A stretch of 64,000 bases of DNA from an uncultured Rhodospirillales bacterium (GTDB lineage Bacteria; Pseudomonadota; Alphaproteobacteria; Kiloniellales; Kiloniellaceae), in the NCBI GenBank assembly GCA_913060675.1, contig CAJXUS010000014.1, positions 1-64,000 on the forward strand, given 5' to 3'. The position numbers and the translations under genes were made by a program. Below the pieces are notes generated by a model. The model had not been told where the DNA came from. It searched no databases and saw only the letters and a list, made by a program, of their open reading frames with translations. Positions 53,530-59,588 of this stretch are shown here, piece by piece (within the stretch, counting starts at the first letter, position 1; each line of letters starts with the position of its first letter).

Positions 53530-54552
53530 CTACGTAGGGACAATAGTCCAGTCCCCAGCTTCCAGTACAAATTTTTTTCCAGGAATGGTTTCAAAACTAA
53601 TTGTAAAAATAAAATCAAGAGTTTCTGGGTTTCTAAGCATATTAAAATTAACGTCATCATTATTAATATCACCAGAAATATGCCCCATTTCTATCAAACC
53701 CTTAATCATTATTTCTGGGGGTGAAATTTTAAATGATTTTCTTGGGGGAACAATCCCAGAAATTAACCTACTTAATTCAAATATTGTCGGGTCAATAGCA
53801 CCAATACGAAATAGAATATCTGAGTGTTCATGCGAAGTTGATAAAATGGTTTTCGCCAAGTGCAGATCATACCCATTTTCCAGCATTCTTTGTAGTAGCG
53901 ATACCAAATGCGCGTGAGTTGCTGCATAACTACTCAATAAATGTTTAATCCCGTAAAAATTGTCCTTTTTATCATTATAAATTTGAGCAGCTTTTTTAAT
54001 TCCAACAATCTTAATAACTGTTTTTAAATACAATATCGGCCCCTCAAAACAAAATTGCTTTGGTAAAAGAGGTCGCGCATCATCTCTGTTTCTAAAGAAT
54101 TCTATGTATATTAATTTCTCTGAATGATTGATTTTAGAAGTACACCAATCATCGCCATCACGAATTAAGCTCTTGCACAATAAAGCGACAAAATCATCAG
54201 ACGGTGGAACAACATTCGTAGCCAAGTTCATAAGGAATTTCTCTCTATCATGAACCAAAGCTTCATATTGCTTCACCTGTTCTTGCTTTCTGATTTCTTT
54301 CAACTCGCGATCAGAAGTTTTCTTATTTTTCTTTATCTGTTTATCAACAGTGTAAATAACTACAATTATAGACAGGAAAGAAAAAATCGGAGAAAGCACA
54401 CCGCCGATATATGAACCAAAATTACTCCAAACGGCTTGTTTTTGTGACAAATCTCCATGGAACTGCAATAAATATGCTCCAACAGTAATCATGATTAAAA
54501 TTACTGCGAATACACCAGATGCAATAAGAATTTTCCCCACGTCAGCTCTCAT
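53530..54552 (-). CDS. Abortive-infection-like membrane protein (putAbiC-like)
   Basis: This 340-residue protein has two N-terminal membrane helices (about 8-30 and 45-68). The joining motif WSNFGSYIGGVLSPIFSFL is typical of putative phage abortive-infection proteins (the putAbiC type, two helices then a coiled coil). A charged helix follows (70-105), then a mainly helical soluble domain. The gene is clearly more AT-rich than the tail genes beside it, a sign of recent acquisition. It overlaps the next gene of the cassette by 11 bp. Antiphage function is inferred, not shown. Confidence 0.6.
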   Translation of the reverse strand: MRADVGKILIASGVFAVILIMITVGAYLLQFHGDLSQKQAVWSNFGSYIGGVLSPIFSFLSIIVVIYTVDKQIKKNKKTSDRELKEIRKQEQVKQYEALVHDREKFLMNLATNVVPPSDDFVALLCKSLIRDGDDWCTSKINHSEKLIYIEFFRNRDDARPLLPKQFCFEGPILYLKTVIKIVGIKKAAQIYNDKKDNFYGIKHLLSSYAATHAHLVSLLQRMLENGYDLHLAKTILSTSHEHSDILFRIGAIDPTIFELSRLISGIVPPRKSFKISPPEIMIKGLIEMGHISGDINNDDVNFNMLRNPETLDFIFTISFETIPGKKFVLEAGDWTIVPT

Positions 54553-55165
54553 CCGCTTTTTGTGGATACTTCATTAATGCCATACAAACAGCTGCTGACT
54601 TTTGCGGTGGATACTCTACGAGGTCGACGCCTTGCTCTTGATAAAATTTATTGAGACATGCGACGACCTCTAATGATTTGATTTTCATGTAATCCATCGA
54701 AGTGATGTTTTCTTGCCCCATATAAGCTGCGGTCCAGTCTGCAGCAGTCGCCAATTGGTCATCTCCTGACCCTAACATCCACATTGCAGCCGAGGCATCG
54801 TGTAATGTTCCGCCGCTGTACCATTCTGTTTCTGCGACTTCGGGGAGTGTTGTCATTGTTGTTACTTCAGCCAATTCATTCACAGGCTTGTCATCACCAG
54901 AAGAAGCACCGAAGATAATCAATCCCACAGACGCCATAACCGCAAATACGCTCATCATTGCGTGGTTAGGTGCTTTCGCTTCCTTACCTTTCGCGGCAGC
55001 TTTTATCTTTTCCTGCTGAACGATATAATTAAACACTGGCGGAATAGGTAGAGCACCGACAAGAATCATTAGTGCCCCTGAAATAAAGGATCCGCTGGAA
55101 AAAAGAAAAAATGCAAGCATTGCGCACCAAAGACCAACAACCCAACCTAATGTTTTCTTGAACAT
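54542..55165 (-). CDS. Membrane protein with extracytoplasmic domain, unknown
   Basis: This 207-residue protein has two N-terminal hydrophobic segments (about 7-48), a basic linker (KIKAAAKGKEAKAPN), a third hydrophobic segment (about 68-88) and a C-terminal domain, probably extracytoplasmic. The domain contains WYSGGTLHDASAAMWMLGSGDDQLATAADW and two cysteines. The GGTLHxA...W......LATAADW pattern is one I associate with phage and mobile-element proteins of no known role. It sits between the UmuD-like and abortive-infection-like genes and overlaps the latter, suggesting a joint function. Confidence 0.55.
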   Translation of the reverse strand: MFKKTLGWVVGLWCAMLAFFLFSSGSFISGALMILVGALPIPPVFNYIVQQEKIKAAAKGKEAKAPNHAMMSVFAVMASVGLIIFGASSGDDKPVNELAEVTTMTTLPEVAETEWYSGGTLHDASAAMWMLGSGDDQLATAADWTAAYMGQENITSMDYMKIKSLEVVACLNKFYQEQGVDLVEYPPQKSAAVCMALMKYPQKADES

Positions 55166-55241
55166 GACTACCTCAAAGAGAATTTTATCAAATTAATCAG
55201 CCAAAGGTAGCCATTTGCTTTGAGAGTGTCACCGGAAAATT

Positions 55242-55673
55242 TCAACCCAAACGGTTAATAACTGACGTTACCACGCCCCAGATGTAAAATTTATCCTGGT
55301 CGGTAACTTCTATGGTTGGAAATTTGGGGTTTTCAGATAAGAGAAGGATCCGCGGTCCCCGATCGTCAAGTCGTCTTATGACAAGCGCACCTTGATAAGC
55401 TGCGACAATGATGGATCCGTTTTTTGCCTTCAATGATCGGTCTGTAACAATCAAACCACCTGACAATACTCCCACCCCTGACATTGCCATCCCGGATATT
55501 TTAAAAAAGAATGTCGCATTGGGATTTGGGATAAAGAGTTCATTTAAATCATACTCATCATCCAAGAAGCCTTCCACCTCTGCGGGTAACCCTGCAGGTA
55601 CCTGATCCACAAACAGGGGCAAAGGCATAATACGGGCGTTTATATTGGCGGGTATGGGGGACTCGATCAGCAT
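55242..55673 (-). CDS. UmuD-like protein with both catalytic residues replaced
   Basis: This 143-residue protein aligns over its whole length with UmuD: LPLFVDQVPAGLPAEVEGF, DLNELFIPNPNATFFFKISG and a C-terminal GVVTSVIN. UmuD cuts itself using Ser in SGDSM and Lys in VKKL. Here the first reads SGMAM (Ser to Ala, codon GCA) and the second VIRRL (Lys to Arg, codon AGA). The Ala-Gly bond that would be cut is kept (VPAG). So it should be unable to self-cleave, though it could be cut in trans or dimerise with host UmuD. No umuC is nearby. A LexA-type box lies 37 bp upstream. Confidence 0.85.
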   Translation of the reverse strand: MLIESPIPANINARIMPLPLFVDQVPAGLPAEVEGFLDDEYDLNELFIPNPNATFFFKISGMAMSGVGVLSGGLIVTDRSLKAKNGSIIVAAYQGALVIRRLDDRGPRILLLSENPKFPTIEVTDQDKFYIWGVVTSVINRLG

Positions 55674-55709
55674 CTTTTAAAAATGAACTTACCAACTAAA
55701 CGAGTCAAT

Positions 55710-55724
55710 GTTCTTTATTTGTTC
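55710..55724 (-). promoter_or_regulatory. SOS (LexA) box of alphaproteobacterial type
   Basis: The minus strand reads GAAC-AAATAAA-GAAC, exactly the GAAC-N7-GAAC direct repeat bound by LexA in alphaproteobacteria. It lies 37 bp before the ATG of the UmuD-like gene, and a TTGACT (-35-like) begins just downstream of it. It sits just past the luxI stop, so it would give the downstream part of the cassette its own DNA-damage control. Confidence 0.75.
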
Positions 55725-55731
55725 GCATTAT

Positions 55732-56313
55732 TTATGCCGCTTTATGGCCGCTTAAATAATCAATCGTTTTCTGATCGACAAAGATATCGGCCACTGCTGT
55801 TTTCTTGCCATCGATCGCCTTGGCCTGGGCTTCATGGATCCTGACCCGAACGCCGTTTCTAATGAGTGTTTTTTTGAAAATCGCGATCGGCATTAAGCCC
55901 AAGTATTTATCGATGCCCTGGTCTATTCCAAATTGTTGAATGGCGAGGATCAATTCCTGCAATGCCTGGTTTCTTTTTACCGCGGTTAAGCTGCTATCCA
56001 CGGCTATACGGCTGGCCTCCCAGACATTGGGTTTCTTGGGCGGGGCATAGGGCAAAAAGTCCGGGAATACTTCTTCGATCATATAGGGGTGGATTGTTGA
56101 TATCAGCCGGCAACACGCCAGGCATCGGCCTTGTTCTGAAATCAGAATATAGATTGCTCTCGGGTTATCGTATTGATCCCACTCCAATTGGTCATGGCTT
56201 GGAACCTCCCACCCCTGCCGATCGACAAAAGATTGATATCTCAACCCGTGATGCTGGATCCATAAATCTCCTTTTAAGTGAAGATTTGACCAGGAAAGAA
56301 TATCTGTTTTCAT
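55732..56313 (-). CDS. luxI: Acyl-homoserine-lactone synthase, LuxI family
   Basis: This LuxI-type autoinducer synthase would make an N-acyl-homoserine lactone from S-adenosylmethionine and acyl-ACP (or acyl-CoA). From the ATG at 56313 (MKTDILSWSN, 193 residues) all signature residues are present: Arg and Phe in LRYQSF, Trp in QGWEV, the acidic pair in EWDQYD, Arg in CCRLIST, and Glu/Arg in VWEASRIAV. An in-frame ATG at 56349 would place the start inside a strong hairpin, so 56313 is preferred; its GGTGGAG ribosome site lies in the hairpin's 3' arm. It is directly downstream of luxR, inside the prophage. Confidence 0.9.
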   Translation of the reverse strand: MKTDILSWSNLHLKGDLWIQHHGLRYQSFVDRQGWEVPSHDQLEWDQYDNPRAIYILISEQGRCLACCRLISTIHPYMIEEVFPDFLPYAPPKKPNVWEASRIAVDSSLTAVKRNQALQELILAIQQFGIDQGIDKYLGLMPIAIFKKTLIRNGVRVRIHEAQAKAIDGKKTAVADIFVDQKTIDYLSGHKAA

Positions 56314-56317
56314 AAAA

Positions 56318-56349
56318 ATGCTCCACCAATCAATATATTGGCGGAGCAT
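56318..56349 (-). promoter_or_regulatory. Hairpin covering the luxI ribosome site
   Basis: On the minus-strand RNA, 13-nt arms (AUGCUCCGCCAAU and AUUGGUGGAGCAU, including one G-U pair) enclose a 6-nt loop. The 3' arm holds GGUGGAG, the only ribosome site for luxI, and is followed by a short U-run then the AUG at 56313. It could hide the ribosome site or act as a weak terminator between luxR and luxI. Confidence 0.75.
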
Positions 56350-56382
56350 ATGACTTATTAAAGGTAGAAAAAAAGTATCTTA

Positions 56383-56394
56383 GGGTTGGTTTGT
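56383..56394. promoter_or_regulatory. Half-site of the late operator between luxR and luxI
   Basis: GGGTTGGTTTGT here is identical to the 12-base arm of the two late-promoter palindromes, but the second arm is missing. It touches the luxR stop codon and is 70 bp upstream of the luxI ATG. A chance 12-base match within this window is unlikely. Whether the Ogr-like activator binds a half-site is unknown. Confidence 0.45.
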
Positions 56395-57095
56395 TATATC
56401 TGAACAATTCCCTGTTGAACTGCCTTGGCCACCAGTTCTGGTATGGTTTTACATTCCAATTGGTTTCGGGCGTCCTTGAACATGTAATCAACACCGTCGA
56501 TGGTCCTGGAAATGATCTTGGCAATTTCCTGATTTTTTTTACCGACCATGGCCAGCTGTATGGCTTGAATTTGCTTTTCAGAAAATTTGGCTTGCGTGTG
56601 CTTGATTTTCCGAATTGTCAGATAGCACCGAAAGAAATGGTTCGCAGAGATCTCCAATACGGTCATAAGCTTTTCATCGATTTCAAACTCTTCAGAAGAC
56701 ATAATCGATAAAACATAACACCCATCAAAAGTCCGCAAAGGTATGGCGACACCATTTTTTAAACCATAACCTGCCGCTTCTTCAAAAAACTCGGGCTGAT
56801 ATTTTCTTAAATTATCCCATTTTAAAAATCGAGTTACGTGAGGGCTAACCAAAACTACTGGATCTATGTTGTAATATTCTTTTTCAAAGTAGTGATCTAC
56901 CCACTCTTGAGGTAAATTCATCGAGATTGCAGGCCCTCTATCTTCCATTAAGGCATTGCTATCGCCATATAAATTTCCGAATGCGTATAAGTTGAATCTC
57001 CTTTTTTTTAAAAAATTATCAATCAAACTAAATAGTTGATCTAAGTCTTTGGTGTTATTACAATTCGTGGTGAATTCTTCCAATTCTTGCCACAT
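56394..57095 (-). CDS. luxR: LuxR-family autoinducer-binding regulator
   Basis: This 233-residue LuxR/TraR-type regulator has an autoinducer-binding domain (about 10-160) and a C-terminal helix-turn-helix (about 168-225). All six ligand-pocket landmarks (TraR numbering W57, Y61, D70, P71, W85, G113) can be placed: EWVDHY, NIDPVV, LKWDN, LKNGVAIPL. In the DNA-binding domain the usual Glu178 and Leu182 are Gln and Ile (FSEKQIQAI), while Gly188 is kept. It begins behind AGGGGA, 45 bp from an 18-bp palindrome, and is followed by luxI. It is the receptor of a phage-borne quorum circuit. Confidence 0.9.
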   Translation of the reverse strand: MWQELEEFTTNCNNTKDLDQLFSLIDNFLKKRRFNLYAFGNLYGDSNALMEDRGPAISMNLPQEWVDHYFEKEYYNIDPVVLVSPHVTRFLKWDNLRKYQPEFFEEAAGYGLKNGVAIPLRTFDGCYVLSIMSSEEFEIDEKLMTVLEISANHFFRCYLTIRKIKHTQAKFSEKQIQAIQLAMVGKKNQEIAKIISRTIDGVDYMFKDARNQLECKTIPELVAKAVQQGIVQI

Positions 57096-57139
57096 AATTT
57101 TCCCCTTTAAATTGAATGAGTATGAACTTCGGCTTGCGG

Positions 57140-57157
57140 ACTACGGAATTCCGTAGT
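57140..57157. promoter_or_regulatory. lux-box-like 18-bp perfect palindrome
   Basis: ACTACGGAATTCCGTAGT is a perfect 18-bp palindrome of the length bound by LuxR-type dimers. It lies between luxR (leftward) and a small membrane-protein ORF (rightward). A GATAAC (-10-like, 57175-57180) on the right and CATACT (57119-57124, minus strand) on the left put predicted starts about 36-42 bp from its centre on both sides, the normal spacing for an activating lux box. Confidence 0.75.
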
Positions 57158-57212
57158 AATAATCATTTTCTTGCGATAACTTGCTGTAGTTTTTCTTGCT
57201 TTGGTGGTGCTG

Positions 57213-57383
57213 ATGGATAAAAAAAATATTCAGGACGTGGTTAAAAGTGCTCTTTCTACTCCCTCCTCTACTTCTTCGCCTATTCAGGCAAGAATTTCCC
57301 TAGATACATTATCAGTAATTTCAATTTTCGGTATTGCCGTGTTTGCCATTGCTGCAATTACCCTTGTCGCGTTGCAAGCCTGA
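57213..57383 (+). CDS. Small single-pass membrane protein
   Basis: This 56-residue protein starts at ATG 57213 (MDKKNIQDVVKSAL) behind GGTGGTG. It has a polar N-terminal half and one membrane helix (about 33-55, LSVISIFGIAVFAIAAITLVAL). It is the first ORF to the right of the lux-box-like palindrome, so it may be under LuxR control. Its end overlaps the cI gene by 26 bp from the opposite strand. It could act in membrane stress, lysis or exclusion; nothing specific is shown. Confidence 0.55.
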   Translation: MDKKNIQDVVKSALSTPSSTSSPIQARISLDTLSVISIFGIAVFAIAAITLVALQA

Positions 57384-57882
57384 TAATAGTTGCCATTGAA
57401 TCAACATTTGCCGATGTTTTTTCGCCAGCTTGCGATTTGATATAATCATGTAATGCAAAGATCAGTTCTGAAAATTTATCGGGACTGGTCATCTGCAATT
57501 CTTCTTCCTGCATAATCTCGATAACAGAAGATAACACAGACTTAAGAACATCTGGATCAATCCGTTGTTCTTGTGTTGTGTTAAATTCTGGATAGAGAAC
57601 ATTTTCCCTATTTTCTTCCGCCCCACAAAGCCAGGCAAAAGAAGAATTACACCCCTCTGAAAGACTGTTAAGACCTTCGACAGGTACCTTTACGGACCCC
57701 TTACACCACTTGTTCAGTTGCTCAACCGTAATTCCTGCGGCCTCTGCTGCTGCAGATTTACTGGAATACTGCCCAACAACCTTTTGGATCCGTTGGCCTA
57801 ATTGTTTTCTATATATTTCAGGATTGCCCATCTGGCTTTTGTCCCTGTTTTCCTGCCTTAAAGTTTCGACACCTTGAAACAT
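57358..57882 (-). CDS. CI-like lysogeny repressor, no peptidase domain
   Basis: This 174-residue protein has an N-terminal helix-turn-helix (about 33-62, SSKSAAAEAAGITVEQLNKW) and a short helical C-terminal half (about 110-170). It has no S24 peptidase, so it cannot be inactivated by RecA-stimulated self-cleavage. In this respect it resembles the P2 C repressor. It is divergent from the Ner-like gene, with three palindromic operators between. An internal ATG at 57831 (MGNPEIYRK) has a better ribosome site (AGGGA) and may be the true start. Confidence 0.8.
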   Translation of the reverse strand: MFQGVETLRQENRDKSQMGNPEIYRKQLGQRIQKVVGQYSSKSAAAEAAGITVEQLNKWCKGSVKVPVEGLNSLSEGCNSSFAWLCGAEENRENVLYPEFNTTQEQRIDPDVLKSVLSSVIEIMQEEELQMTSPDKFSELIFALHDYIKSQAGEKTSANVDSMATIIRLATRQG

Positions 57883-57909
57883 ATCCCAACAAAAGTCGAG
57901 AAATAAATA

Positions 57910-57985
57910 TCGACTTTAATCGCGTTTTTGATTGCAATCTCGATTTTAGTCGATATTAATGTTTCAACACCTCGACTTTAATCGA
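57910..57985. promoter_or_regulatory. Triple operator between cI-like and Ner-like genes
   Basis: Three related palindromes lie at about 30-bp intervals: TCGACTTTAATCG (57910-57922), TCGATTTTAGTCGA (57940-57953) and TCGACTTTAATCGA (57972-57985), consensus TCGAYTTTARTCGA. Spacing near three helical turns places them on one DNA face. They fill the divergent promoter region and are the expected binding sites of CI, Ner or both. Confidence 0.8.
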
Positions 57986-57999
57986 CATTTGGAAATTTC

Positions 58000-58263
58000 A
58001 TGTCATCCGACTGGGCAAAATCAAAAATCCGTTCTGAGCTTCTGTTAAGGGGCATCAACCTTACTGACATTGATCGGGCTGCTGGTATGCAAACTGGGTC
58101 ATGCAGTAAGGCTTTAAATCGACCTTGGGCCAGATTGCAGAATGAAATTGCCAAGCGATTAAGCATTGATCCCTGGGTTATTTGGCCAAGTCGTTATGAC
58201 CAGGACAACAACCCGATCGATAGAAGAGGTAAATCAGGCAAACAACAACGGGTGGGGACTTGA
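58000..58263 (+). CDS. Ner/Nlp-like DNA-binding protein (Cro-like role)
   Basis: This 87-residue winged-helix protein is of the Mu Ner/Nlp family: DWAKSKIRSELLLRGINLTDIDRAAGM and ALNRPWARLQNEIAKRLSIDPWVIWPSRY. Ner proteins shut off early repressor promoters after induction, so this is the likely counterpart of P2 cox/Cro in the lytic switch. It ends next to the ogr-like start, so both are read from the same rightward promoter. Confidence 0.85.
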   Translation: MSSDWAKSKIRSELLLRGINLTDIDRAAGMQTGSCSKALNRPWARLQNEIAKRLSIDPWVIWPSRYDQDNNPIDRRGKSGKQQRVGT

Positions 58264-58265
58264 TC

Positions 58266-58586
58266 ATGGAACTGCAGAAAGATTTTTTCAGCATGTCGAG
58301 CAAGTTACCTCCTGTTAACGACAACCCGCCGACGGATAAACCCAAGATATACAGCGTTGGACATTATCCAAAAGTTATATGTCCACACTGCTTGGGGAGT
58401 TGCACGGGTTGGAAAACCAGCCAACAAACGGAACTGGTCAGAGAAATATATTATGCCTGTCAAACGCCAGATTGCGGTCATGTATTTGTCGCCCAACTCG
58501 TACCCGTTCGCACAATTCTGAAATCCCAAATGCCAAACCCGGAAATCAGATTACCCAACTATCAAGAAAAATCCGAAGCCAACTAA
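58266..58586 (+). CDS. ogr: Ogr/Delta-type late transcription activator
   Basis: This 106-residue protein has a zinc finger of the Ogr/Delta kind: VICPHCLGSCTGWKTSQQ, then YYACQTPDCGHVFVAQLVPVRTI, giving the CxxC...CxxxxC ligand set. Ogr binds upstream of late promoters and recruits RNA polymerase through its alpha subunit. The palindromes at 33,227 and 40,666 are its likely targets. In P2 ogr lies after D near attP; here it directly follows the Ner-like gene, coupling early induction to late expression. Confidence 0.85.
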   Translation: MELQKDFFSMSSKLPPVNDNPPTDKPKIYSVGHYPKVICPHCLGSCTGWKTSQQTELVREIYYACQTPDCGHVFVAQLVPVRTILKSQMPNPEIRLPNYQEKSEAN

Positions 58587-58658
58587 CCCGACACCTATAT
58601 TTCAGCTTTCTTCCGGGGGGGAATAACCATGAATGCACAAGCAATCCGACAACCCGAT

Positions 58659-59060
58659 TTACCGCCGTACATTATGGAAAAGCGCAGTCCTCGCAGCATC
58701 GGTCAGAAATTTACTTCGATTTCCCGACACAGCGTCAATCGCTTCCAGGACAGCTTCATCAATCGTTACCTGGACCCGCTTGGCACGACTGGGCAAAATA
58801 ACATTAACCAGGGACACCATATAAGCACCCTCGGTATCTTCTGCGCCCAAATCTTCGACAGCCGTGGCCAGAGGAATATCTTGTTTATCTTTGATAAGCT
58901 CTTCCACCATAATCGCGGCAGCTTCATAGGCCATCCGCAAAGCTTCTTCAACAGTATTTCCAGATGCGTAACACCCCGGAAGATCCGGAATGCTGACGCC
59001 AAAATCACTATCTGCATCTTTGTGCAAGATAGCCGCGTACAGTCTCTTATTCTCAATCAT
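58659..59060 (-). CDS. hicB: HicB antitoxin with ribbon-helix-helix domain
   Basis: This 133-residue antitoxin has an N-terminal partial RNase-H-like domain (YAAILHKDADSDFGVSIPDLPGCYASG, TVEEALRMAYEAA) that binds HicA. A C-terminal ribbon-helix-helix DNA-binding domain (RVQVTIDEAVLEAIDAVSGNRSKFLTDAAR) represses the operon. It lies 54 bp after hicA. Confidence 0.92.
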   Translation of the reverse strand: MIENKRLYAAILHKDADSDFGVSIPDLPGCYASGNTVEEALRMAYEAAAIMVEELIKDKQDIPLATAVEDLGAEDTEGAYMVSLVNVILPSRAKRVQVTIDEAVLEAIDAVSGNRSKFLTDAARTALFHNVRR

Positions 59061-59114
59061 GATGTTTTTCCGACAGTTTTATACTTTATCTTATTTGATG
59101 AATTGAAGCCCCGC

Positions 59115-59303
59115 CTAGCGAAGCTTCAATCCCGTTTTTTTCTCCATCGCTTTGATCAATCCGGTTCCCAGTTTGCTCTTAGGATGGGGGAGAATGGTTG
59201 TTCCTTTGGTCGGGTGTTTGAAAACATGGTGGCTTCCTTTAACCCGGCTGAGAACCCAGCCATTCTTTTCGAGTATTTTCTTAACATCTTTACTGGTTGT
59301 CAT
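59115..59303 (-). CDS. hicA: HicA mRNA interferase toxin
   Basis: This 62-residue toxin with the double-stranded-RNA-binding-like fold carries the catalytic His in KGSHHVFKHP. The LEKNGWVLSRVKGSHH pattern and the C-terminal KLGTGLIKAMEKKTGLKL match the family. It cleaves mRNA when HicB is lost, so the pair can stabilise the prophage or arrest growth during infection. Confidence 0.92.
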   Translation of the reverse strand: MTTSKDVKKILEKNGWVLSRVKGSHHVFKHPTKGTTILPHPKSKLGTGLIKAMEKKTGLKLR

Positions 59304-59330
59304 TTACCCCTCTCGCCTTCAATACATATT

Positions 59331-59371
59331 ATTATACACACTAATATACATACATCAAGTATTAATGTGTA
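59331..59371 (-). promoter_or_regulatory. hicAB promoter and inverted-repeat operator
   Basis: On the minus strand TTGATG (59358-59353) and TATAAT (59336-59331) are 16 bp apart. An inverted repeat TACACACTAATA (59335-59346) / TATTAATGTGTA (59360-59371), 11 of 12 matching, overlaps them and fits HicB autoregulation. Confidence 0.65.
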
Positions 59372-59393
59372 CGTTTATACATATCTTTTTTAC

Positions 59394-59422
59394 TTGACGG
59401 CAAAAGAAAACATGCGTAATGT
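59394..59422 (+). promoter_or_regulatory. Sigma70-type promoter of the early operon
   Basis: TTGACG (59394-59399) and TAATGT (59417-59422) are separated by 17 bp. Predicted transcription start is near 59429, about 12 bases before the first arm of the structured leader, and 220 bases before the first gene at 59649. Confidence 0.65.
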
Positions 59423-59440
59423 CCAACTTGTTCAAGCAAT

Positions 59441-59588
59441 GGGGTTAGCGTCTCATTTGGACAATATATTCACAGGGCGTCCACACGCCACGAATGCGTG
59501 TTTTTTTGTGCCTCTTATGGTCGGACGCACGAGGGGATCTTCGGATCCGCTCTTTCCTTGTGAAGAGTACGCTAACCCCGTGCGTCCG
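59441..59588 (+). ncRNA. Highly structured leader RNA, candidate riboregulator
   Basis: Two perfect 10-bp pairings interlock. GGGGTTAGCG (59441-59450) pairs with CGCTAACCCC (59570-59579), and CGGACGCACG (59522-59531) pairs with CGTGCGTCCG (59579-59588); the order A-B-A'-B' is that of a pseudoknot or of two alternative folds. Inside are a hairpin CACGC/GCGTG followed by seven T (59484-59507), which looks like an intrinsic terminator, and a GGATC-TTCG-GATCC tetraloop hairpin (59534-59547). The 59477-59482 segment could also compete for 59523-59528. No known RNA family is recognised. Confidence 0.65.

Noticed and set aside
55242-55673. LexA or a CI-type S24 repressor
   Set aside because: There is no DNA-binding N-terminus. 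Length and N-terminal arm match UmuD.
58000-58263. A Mu-like transposable phage, because of the Ner-like protein
   Set aside because: No transposase or Mu head genes are present. Virion genes, gene order and cos site are all P2-like.
59441-59579. Retron-type msr-msd RNA suggested by inverted ends about 140 nt apart
   Set aside because: No reverse transcriptase gene lies nearby, and the interlocked helices and position after a promoter of the replication operon fit a leader RNA better.
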